From Paenibacillus cellulositrophicus (GTDB lineage: Bacteria; Bacillota; Bacilli; Paenibacillales; Paenibacillaceae): 64,000 bases of DNA. Each line of letters opens with the position of its first letter. Positions within the stretch are counted from its first letter, which is position 1. The DNA lies in NCBI RefSeq assembly GCF_009363095.1, contig NZ_CP045295.1:2778501-2842500 (forward strand). The letters are read 5' to 3'. Below the pieces are notes generated by a model, which saw only the letters and a program-made list of their open reading frames with translations, was not told the origin of the DNA and ran no database searches. This document shows positions 56,480 through 64,000 of this stretch, piece by piece. A program made the translations under genes and the position numbers.

Positions 56480-57113
56480 TATTTATATCATCAGCTTTTG
56501 CATCAGCCTTGCTTTTGCCGGCACGATTTTATACTTGATCCGCAAACGCAGGCTGCGCGAGCAGTACGCCCTGCTCTGGCTTTTGATGAGCGTGTTCATG
56601 ATGGCGCTGTCCCTGTTTCCGTCCCTTTTGGACGAGGTGGCGCAGCGGATCCACATTTATTACGCCCCGTCGCTGCTCTACCTGCTGAGTGTAGTCGCGG
56701 TGCTGTTCATCCTGCTGCATTTGACGATGGCGGTCTCCACGCTCACGCACCGGGTCATCGTGCTTACCCAAACGCTGGGCTTGCAGGAACAACGCATTCA
56801 AAAGCTTGAAGCCCAGGCGGAGGGAGGCTCAGAGGGCTCTATGGGGCTTGCCTCCGGTCCTGCCTTTGGATCGCGCCCGGAACAGACATCCGACCCGCAT
56901 GTTGAACAGTCATCCGCACCTCATTCTGAGCAGACATCTAGACCCCATTCTCAACAGCCCCCAGAAGTGCATAGCCTGCAGCAAACCGGGATGCCGTCTG
57001 GGGAATTCTCCGGACCCCATTCCGTGGAACCCTGTCAGCGAATTTCTGCGGCGGCTTCTTCCGAAGAGCAAATTATTGTGCCGTCATCTTCGAGCACGGA
57101 GGTGAACCGCTAG
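56469..57113 (+). CDS. DUF2304-family membrane protein with a repetitive tail
   Basis: A 214-aa protein. The N-terminal 115 residues have three helices and the DUF2304 pattern RLREQYALLWLLMSVFMMAL. The tail (about 120-214) is hydrophilic, with degenerate Glu-Gln-Ser-Ser/Thr-Ser-Xaa-Pro-His repeats, likely disordered and outside DUF2304. DUF2304 genes commonly sit beside DPM-like GT2 genes and may anchor or flip the product. Overlaps the GT2 gene by 11 bp. Confidence 0.8.
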   Translation: MNLNIYIISFCISLAFAGTILYLIRKRRLREQYALLWLLMSVFMMALSLFPSLLDEVAQRIHIYYAPSLLYLLSVVAVLFILLHLTMAVSTLTHRVIVLTQTLGLQEQRIQKLEAQAEGGSEGSMGLASGPAFGSRPEQTSDPHVEQSSAPHSEQTSRPHSQQPPEVHSLQQTGMPSGEFSGPHSVEPCQRISAAASSEEQIIVPSSSSTEVNR

Positions 57114-57114
57114 T

Positions 57115-57459
57115 ATGGCTTACTTGATGCTGCTTCTCAATATGCTGCTCCTGGTCGCCGGTCAAATCACCTGGAAAATCGGCCTGCAGCAGCAAGGTGG
57201 CATCCACCTTGGGAACCTATTGCAGGTATTATTTTCGCCGCTGATTCTGATTGGTATCGCCCTTTATGCAATAGCCACGGGATTGTGGTTCGTCGTGCTG
57301 TCCCGGCTGCCGCTCAGCCTTGCCTACCCGCTGCAAAGCCTGGCTTACGCCGCCGGCATTTTCGCCGCGTGGTATTTCTTCGGGGAAAGCGTTCCGCTGA
57401 ACCGCTGGATCGGGGCCGCGGTCATCGTACTGGGAGCGGTCATCATTGCCGCCAAATAA
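57115..57459 (+). CDS. SMR/EamA-like four-helix membrane protein, possible lipid-sugar flippase
   Basis: A 114-aa protein with four transmembrane helices. LLLNMLLLVAGQITWKIGLQ and LSLAYPLQSLAYAAGIFAAW followed by GESVPLNRWIGAAVIVLGAV match the small multidrug-resistance fold, in particular ArnE/ArnF-like subunits that flip sugar-charged undecaprenyl phosphate. Starts one base after the DUF2304 stop. Flippase role is inferred from context. Confidence 0.8.
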   Translation: MAYLMLLLNMLLLVAGQITWKIGLQQQGGIHLGNLLQVLFSPLILIGIALYAIATGLWFVVLSRLPLSLAYPLQSLAYAAGIFAAWYFFGESVPLNRWIGAAVIVLGAVIIAAK

Positions 57460-57510
57460 AGGCCCCTGTTTGATTATCAAATTTCAGAAAAGGAGTTCCA
57501 TATCATTCCC

Positions 57511-59316
57511 ATGAAAATACAAAAAACCGCCCTTCTGACTTCCGTTCTGCTTGCCGCCTACGGTGTGGTTCCGGCATCTGCCGCATCCGATCTGGAGCAA
57601 GAGCCTACGATCCCGCAGAAAGTGTCTACGGCTCAAGCACCCGCAGCTCCTTCCGGAACGACGGTCATCTATTTAAACAGCAGCCGAATCCTAAATAGCG
57701 GCACCGAGTCCGTATTAAACCGTTCCACTGTCGTCAAAAAAGGAGTCACCTTTGTCAGCCTCCGCTCGCTTGCCGTCTCTTTGGGCTGTAAAGTGACTTA
57801 CCAAGCCTCTACGAAAGAGACCACCTTATCCCGAGAAGGTACCGAAGCCCGGTACCGTGTACATACCAAGGCATATCAAGTCAACGGGGAGACGAAAACG
57901 ATGAAAGGCGAAGCGTACGAGGACCGCGGCGTGTTGATGGTTCCCCTTACTTCGCTGACGACTGCTTTTCATCTCCCTTATGTGCTCCAGGGAAACCAAA
58001 TTACGCTGCACCCTGGCGGTTCCGGATCTTCGGGGACGGACAAGCCAGGAGGTCCGCAAACCAACGAACCGCCGCAGGCCTATTTTACGACGGACAAAGA
58101 CCAATACCGGATCGGCGAGCCGGTGAACCTGAGCGATCAAAGCACCGACGACGAAGACGCGATCACCAATCGCGAATGGACGAACAACGAACCGGCCTTT
58201 TTCGAGCCGGGCACGGTGGAAATCAAGCTTAAGGTCACCGACAAGCACGGCCTGACATCAGAATACAGCAAAAAAATTGAAATCACCTCCGAGGTAATGT
58301 ACAGCAAAGAAGAGTATGCCATGCGCTTCACTCCGGCAGGCGGCACATTCCAGGTCAGCGGCAAATCGATCCTGTCCTACAAAGCGCTGCCCTACACCTA
58401 CACGACCGAGCCGTATTTGCTGTTCCGGGCCAGCGGTCCGGAGACGGTCAACTCGGAAGGGATACTGTACCAGGACATCCTGTCGGGACCGGCCCGGTTC
58501 CTGGTCCATCACAAAAACAACCTGGCCACAAAGGCACGCTTCTACCTGATCGCCACCAATCCGAACGATACTGCGGCATCGATCCAGGTCGAGAGTGCGG
58601 GCGTGGCGGGGCCGACCCCGTATCCTGAGCTGTCCGGCAGACTGGCCGGCGTCCGGTATTTGGAGTCCACCTTGACCGGCAGCGAGCAGCGAAGCGTGCA
58701 GATCGCCCCCGGCGAGAGTGTGGCCCTCTTTCCCAAGCTGAACGCTACCGCGGCTGCGCCAGGCGATGTCATCACGATGAACGCCGATGTCACCAGCGAT
58801 GCACCCGTCGAATATACCATGCTGATGGTCCAGGCCGATCATGACCCGATTGCGGTCATGCCGTCTCTGCCTGATTTAAATCCGATCGAGTCCATCGTCC
58901 GCGGCACCTTTGCGGATTCGACGCGCGTGTTCGAATACGACGGCACGGTCGGAACGGAAGCGGAGCGCCTGCCGCTCACCGACAACACCACCGATCCTTT
59001 TCAGCGGGGGATGGACGGGATGCAGGACAGCGTTGCCATCAACTCCGGCAATTACGGTGTCCTGTATAAAATCATCCTGAACCATGTTGCGCCGGACACG
59101 CTCATCGCCTTCAACCCGCGTGGCGGTAGGTACTTCGGCTCGGCGAGGGTGAACGACCGGGTTGTCGAGATCAAGCACGGCGACGGCTCCCAGGACAGCG
59201 CCACCGTGCTGTACCGGACGCAGGCCCGGGAGGAGAAGGTGGAACTCTGGCTGTCCCCGGCTGCCGGCAGCAACCTGCCATTTTCCCTGCTGTTTCTCCC
59301 TATTTCGAAAAAATAA
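57511..59316 (+). CDS. Secreted stalk-domain (Cu-amine-oxidase-N-like) protein
   Basis: A 601-aa exported protein. The signal peptide ends near VVPASAAS. A stalk domain (copper amine oxidase N-terminal-like, about 50-170) shows VIYLNSSRILNSG and VSLRSLAVSLGCKVTY. A Gly/Ser/Pro linker leads to a PKD-like beta domain (about 190-258) and then about 340 residues of beta-rich sequence that I cannot assign. AGGAG is 15 nt before the ATG, long for a start. It lies 51 bp after the SMR-like gene and is probably co-transcribed, so it could be a surface acceptor or adaptor for the glycosylation genes. Confidence 0.8.
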   Translation: MKIQKTALLTSVLLAAYGVVPASAASDLEQEPTIPQKVSTAQAPAAPSGTTVIYLNSSRILNSGTESVLNRSTVVKKGVTFVSLRSLAVSLGCKVTYQASTKETTLSREGTEARYRVHTKAYQVNGETKTMKGEAYEDRGVLMVPLTSLTTAFHLPYVLQGNQITLHPGGSGSSGTDKPGGPQTNEPPQAYFTTDKDQYRIGEPVNLSDQSTDDEDAITNREWTNNEPAFFEPGTVEIKLKVTDKHGLTSEYSKKIEITSEVMYSKEEYAMRFTPAGGTFQVSGKSILSYKALPYTYTTEPYLLFRASGPETVNSEGILYQDILSGPARFLVHHKNNLATKARFYLIATNPNDTAASIQVESAGVAGPTPYPELSGRLAGVRYLESTLTGSEQRSVQIAPGESVALFPKLNATAAAPGDVITMNADVTSDAPVEYTMLMVQADHDPIAVMPSLPDLNPIESIVRGTFADSTRVFEYDGTVGTEAERLPLTDNTTDPFQRGMDGMQDSVAINSGNYGVLYKIILNHVAPDTLIAFNPRGGRYFGSARVNDRVVEIKHGDGSQDSATVLYRTQAREEKVELWLSPAAGSNLPFSLLFLPISKK

Positions 59317-59358
59317 AAAAGACCCGCAAAGCGTTTCAGCGCTTTGCGGGTCTTTTTT
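59315..59358. terminator. Very strong terminator
   Basis: Perfect arms of about 19 bp, AAAAAAGACCCGCAAAGCG and its inverse, around TTTCAG, with A and T runs on both sides. It ends the glycosylation operon (plus) and can also serve the MFS gene (minus). Confidence 0.92.
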
Positions 59359-59386
59359 GCGGATCAAACCGCAGCTCAGATGCACA

Positions 59387-60739
59387 TTACACATTTTTCT
59401 GGACACTTCCCGTATTCGGCGGTCCGCCTGAAGCTGCACTCACCCCAGCTTTTGTATCCGTCCGAATCCACCAAAAAGCGAGCACTCCCGCAACTAACGC
59501 TGCATATGCCGCCAAGCGGAACCCGCCTGCGAGCCCCCATGCCGAACTGATCCAGCCTGCGATAAACGGGCCCATGAACATGCCAATCGCATAGACTGCC
59601 TGATAAAAACCCATTGCCGTTGCCCTTTTGGATGGCTCGATATGGGCCACCGATTTGCCCAAAAGAAGCGGAAAAACCAGTCCTTGTGCCAGTCCATTAA
59701 ATATTTGCGTTACGCACAGCCAGCCAAAACTCGGTGCCGCCGGGATACAAAACGTAAAAACGGCCGTTCCCACATACCCCACGGTTAGCACGGCCCTTGC
59801 CCCGAAACGGTTAACGAGGGTCCGTCCGGCAAACAGCGTAGCCGCCGCATGCGGCAGCATGAAAGACAGCGTCAGCCAGGCAAGGTCATTTTTGCTTGCA
59901 CCCAGGTCCAGCGCCTGGTTCGGCGTATACCCAAACATCGTGATGAACAGAACGCAGTGCGCCAGGATCGACAGAAAAGAAACCCGAAACAGCGTCCGGT
60001 CACGCATAACCGGTGCCAAATCCTGAAGCGACATGGGGGTGCGCCCGGGATCCGGCTCTTTTTCCCGCAAAAATAAAGCAAGTACAAGGGCTATCACCGC
60101 GACGATGCCTCCAAGCCAAAACGGCAGCTGCCAGCTCCAACGCTCCACCAAATACCCGCTGACGAGCATGCTCGTCAATTGGGCGGCCACGGTGGTGAAC
60201 TGCATCATGCTCATGGCCCGGGTTACCTCATGTTTCGGGAAAAATCCTGAGAACGCGACGGTGAACACCACCCAGGTCGACGCGGCGATCCCTGCCATGG
60301 CTCTTGCAGCCAGCGCCCAACCTAACTGTCCGAACGCAGCAAACATCAGCCCACTTACCGCACTGGCGGCCAACCCCAGCCAAATAAATGGACGGCGCTT
60401 TTCCATAAAATCCGATAAAATACCGAGCGGCAGCCTGAACAAAATTTGCATCAAACCGTAGGAACCGAGAACGATACCCAGATAGGTATAGGATGCCCCC
60501 AAATGCTCGATATAAGGCGACAAAATCGGAACATAAATATAAGACGAGAACCAGTACAGGAAAACAACAGAGATGAACAGCATGACCTGTCTCTTGGAGA
60601 AGGAGTCGTCCTTTGTTTGAGGTCGCTGTATCTCGTCCAAAGTTTTCGATGCACCACGGGCAACGGATTCATACGAATCCAGAGGTTCGGTTGAACCCAT
60701 TTCTTCATGTCGCTTGGATTCCTGCTTTTGAATGCTCAA
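59387..60739 (-). CDS. MFS transporter
   Basis: A 450-aa transporter with about 12 helices. A hydrophilic N-terminus of about 48 residues precedes helix 1. The loop 2-3 motif appears as GILSDFMEKRRPFIWLGLA (MFS motif A, GxxxDxxxRR). The fold is that of a drug or sugar efflux protein; the substrate is unknown. The annotated start is TTG at 60739 behind AAAGGACGG; an internal ATG 13 codons later is possible. Confidence 0.85.
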   Translation of the reverse strand: MSIQKQESKRHEEMGSTEPLDSYESVARGASKTLDEIQRPQTKDDSFSKRQVMLFISVVFLYWFSSYIYVPILSPYIEHLGASYTYLGIVLGSYGLMQILFRLPLGILSDFMEKRRPFIWLGLAASAVSGLMFAAFGQLGWALAARAMAGIAASTWVVFTVAFSGFFPKHEVTRAMSMMQFTTVAAQLTSMLVSGYLVERWSWQLPFWLGGIVAVIALVLALFLREKEPDPGRTPMSLQDLAPVMRDRTLFRVSFLSILAHCVLFITMFGYTPNQALDLGASKNDLAWLTLSFMLPHAAATLFAGRTLVNRFGARAVLTVGYVGTAVFTFCIPAAPSFGWLCVTQIFNGLAQGLVFPLLLGKSVAHIEPSKRATAMGFYQAVYAIGMFMGPFIAGWISSAWGLAGGFRLAAYAALVAGVLAFWWIRTDTKAGVSAASGGPPNTGSVQKNV

Positions 60740-60891
60740 CCCGTCACCGTCCTTTCGTTCTTAGGAGTTTTTCCAAGCATGGAAGTTTTTCGAGTATTAA
60801 AAGTCTGGAAGACAAAGAAAGTCATCAAATGGATAGAAAGCAATATAAGTCTGATCCTTTTATATGTTCACTGATCCGATAATGCGTAACA

Positions 60892-61986
60892 TTACGTAAC
60901 AAAATAATATGAACCAAATCGGACAAGGACATGCCATAGTTGCTTAATGTGCTGTAACGTTTCATCGTATGATCCCCAGTCCTGCCACTCCTCGGGATGA
61001 TTGTGCAGCGATGCCGCAGCCAAGCCTAATACTGCCGCGTCAATCCGCCCCCTATCGTTCCCGAACCTTTGGTCGATCCTGAGTGCAAGCGGCTGCATCG
61101 CAGGCCCCCGAAAATCGCCCGGTACCGATCCAACCTCTAACTGAAAACCCGCATGCCAACCAAGCCGCAAATCATATTTATAGCAGGTCTCTTCCAACAG
61201 GTTCCCCGTTGGCGTGCCTTTGAACGAGGGATCAGCAATCAGGGCCTCCGCGTCATTCGCCAAATCCACCACAGCATGAACCTGTGCTTCAATGTAGTCA
61301 TCGAGTGACCTTCCTAAGGCTTCGGGTATAAACTCGCTGGATCTGGAGTTTAGCGATTGAAGCAGCTCCACCAACAGCCGTACGTTGACGTGATCCGAAC
61401 CGAGCACCTCCTGTGTGCTGACAGCCGCCTCAAACAAAGGAGCCAACAATGGAGAAAAAACGTCGATCGTTCCCTTTCTCTCCGGACCCGTAAAGCTATC
61501 CCCAAACGTAAAGGTGCAGCGCTCTGAAACATGCGGTCGAAGGACCAGGTGGCACGAGCCAAACCGCGGTGACGCACCGTCCGCATAATTCATCAGGTTA
61601 AGCCCACCATACTTCGGCCGTTCTTCGTTGGTTACTCCGGGCACTTGGTATGATTTTCCAAATAGATGCTCTTCCCAGCGGTCACGATCACCACCAGCAA
61701 ATGCCGTTCGGCTCCCGTTGGAGATCGAGGTCTCAAACTGTCCTCGGTACACCCCATCCTGAAGCAGTCCCTCAACCACCGAACGGCCGGTCGCAAGCAG
61801 ACGATCGGGATGAAAATTGAGCGTAACCCGAGCAAAACGGCGAATATGATCAATAAGCAAGTCAACATCAATAGCGCTAAGTCCTTCTGCAGCTAAAATC
61901 CGGTCAATTACGCTGCGGGAGAGGCACTGCACATCCAAAGCATCCGTACGTACATACTGTACAGCTCGAGCTTGTGCTTCGGTCAA
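60892..61986 (-). CDS. DUF3626-family protein
   Basis: A 364-aa soluble protein. The middle holds KYGGLNLMNYADGASPRFGS and VSERCTFTFGDS, the pattern I associate with DUF3626, a family of unknown function. No membrane segments. AGGAGGAG lies upstream of the ATG. It stands alone upstream of the MFS gene and next to the rRNA operon. Confidence 0.75.
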   Translation of the reverse strand: MTEAQARAVQYVRTDALDVQCLSRSVIDRILAAEGLSAIDVDLLIDHIRRFARVTLNFHPDRLLATGRSVVEGLLQDGVYRGQFETSISNGSRTAFAGGDRDRWEEHLFGKSYQVPGVTNEERPKYGGLNLMNYADGASPRFGSCHLVLRPHVSERCTFTFGDSFTGPERKGTIDVFSPLLAPLFEAAVSTQEVLGSDHVNVRLLVELLQSLNSRSSEFIPEALGRSLDDYIEAQVHAVVDLANDAEALIADPSFKGTPTGNLLEETCYKYDLRLGWHAGFQLEVGSVPGDFRGPAMQPLALRIDQRFGNDRGRIDAAVLGLAAASLHNHPEEWQDWGSYDETLQHIKQLWHVLVRFGSYYFVT

Positions 61987-62307
61987 ACTTACTCCTCCTT
62001 TATCGATCCCGGGGCAATCAAACGAAGAGCCCTTGGCATGAACTTACAAACTTATGTACATGTGAATAACATTTAGGCAAAAGCCGACTCAACATCACCA
62101 CATGAATCATTTATGCCATAAAGCACACTTCAGTTGTGAGTACTGGGGATGAAACTGTGAATTATGGGAATATAATTTATGATTATAATCCAAATTGGGC
62201 GGGGATGGTTCTCTTTTTTGTGCATAACCTTTGGAAAATCGACCAGGGAATATGTTTTGTGGATGAACGGACAAAACGGATGTGTTGTCCACATTGGGGA
62301 TAAGAAA
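61987..62307. other. AT-rich intergenic region next to the rRNA operon
   Basis: No gene. 62258-62303 has three near-DnaA boxes, each one base off the consensus TTATCCACA (see findings). The rest shows nothing recognisable. Confidence 0.4.
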
Positions 62308-62340
62308 TAAAAAACCACTGTCGATGTTATCAACAGTGGT
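62308..62340 (-). terminator. Terminator of the rRNA operon
   Basis: ACCACTG / CAGTGGT stem; on the minus strand TTTTTTATTTC follows. It is just past the 5S 3' end. Confidence 0.85.
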
Positions 62341-62346
62341 CCTTCG

Positions 62347-62463
62347 CTTGGCAACGTCCTACTCTCCCAGGACCCTTCGGTCCAAGTACCATCGGCGCTG
62401 GAGGGCTTAACGGTCGTGTTCGGGATGGGTACGCGTGGAACCCCTCCGCTATCGCCACCAAAC
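62347..62463 (-). rRNA. 5S ribosomal RNA
   Basis: About 117 nt on the minus strand. It contains GTGGCGATAGCGGAGGGGTT, CCCATCCCGAACACGACCGT and the conserved 3' part CTGGGAGAGTAGGACGTTGC. Ends are estimated to a few bases. Followed by a terminator and preceded by the 23S spacer (62464-62607), which has a CAAGTG / CACTTG stem. Confidence 0.95.
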
Positions 62464-62607
62464 GTTCAAGTGTTTGATCACTTGAAAACTAGATACGAAA
62501 CGAATCTGCATTTTATCTTCCGTAGCTTCACCCGGTTTGTATCCCGGGGTCCCCGAAAAGTAATCGGTGTTGCTCCAACGCTTCACGTCACTTTTTGGGG
62601 TAATTTA

Positions 62608-64000
<1,393 letters not shown>

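Overview
The window looks like chromosome from a spore-forming Gram-positive bacterium of the Paenibacillaceae, most likely a Paenibacillus. The reasons are a ger(A/C/B) spore-germinant receptor operon, the Firmicutes order of the purine operon (purEKBCSQLFMNHD) behind a PurR site and a guanine riboswitch, the Bacillus-type neighbours yerB, yerC, dgkB and rlmD, a YqfQ/VrrA-like probable spore protein, strong Shine-Dalgarno sequences, and several secreted proteins of Paenibacillus style. Genus is an inference from protein character and synteny; no database search was made.

Layout. 1-500: three tandem 110-bp copies of a hairpin repeat. 550-2950: a TetR repressor and the peroxiredoxin/membrane-protein operon it probably controls through matching 18-bp palindromes. 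3236-7236: rlmD, dgkB, a CbiX-type chelatase and yerC. 7760-13477: a small gene ending in a 40-bp tandem repeat, a YqfQ-like gene, corA, the phosphate pair pit/DUF47, and yerB. 13848-18267: a DoxX gene behind an Fnr-type box and a Rex-type box, a LigB-type dioxygenase, a hydrolase and small genes. 18436-25354: chrA, a secreted protein, ilvA, and a tetR-ydbS-ydbT operon. 25584-25780: a candidate type I toxin locus. 25922-32477: an FMN reductase, the germinant receptor operon, a VOC protein, and the mhqO-mhqD pair for quinone or catechol stress. 32762-47554: the complete purine operon with its control region; three of its intercistronic gaps hold palindromic or MITE-like elements. 47626-51184: uspA, a DUF1294 protein, topB and a 46-aa gene. 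51264-59316: an acyl-ACP thioesterase, then a VanR/VanS-like two-component system followed by a polyprenyl-phosphate-type surface glycosylation cluster and a secreted stalk-domain protein. 59387-61986: an MFS transporter and a DUF3626 protein. 62308-64000: the 3' end of an rRNA operon on the minus strand (terminator, 5S, partial 23S).

The most interesting system is 52175-59316. A two-component system is followed by a GT-C glycosyltransferase, a DPM-like GT2, a DUF2304 membrane protein and an SMR-like flippase candidate. The promoters of the regulator and of the glycosylation genes share GTTAAG direct repeats with the same 23-bp period, which suggests direct control of a three-component surface glycosylation pathway. 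Also notable are the Fnr/Rex promoter of the DoxX gene, the leaderless TetR autorepression promoter, the holin-like toxin locus, and the mobile hairpin elements inside the purine operon.
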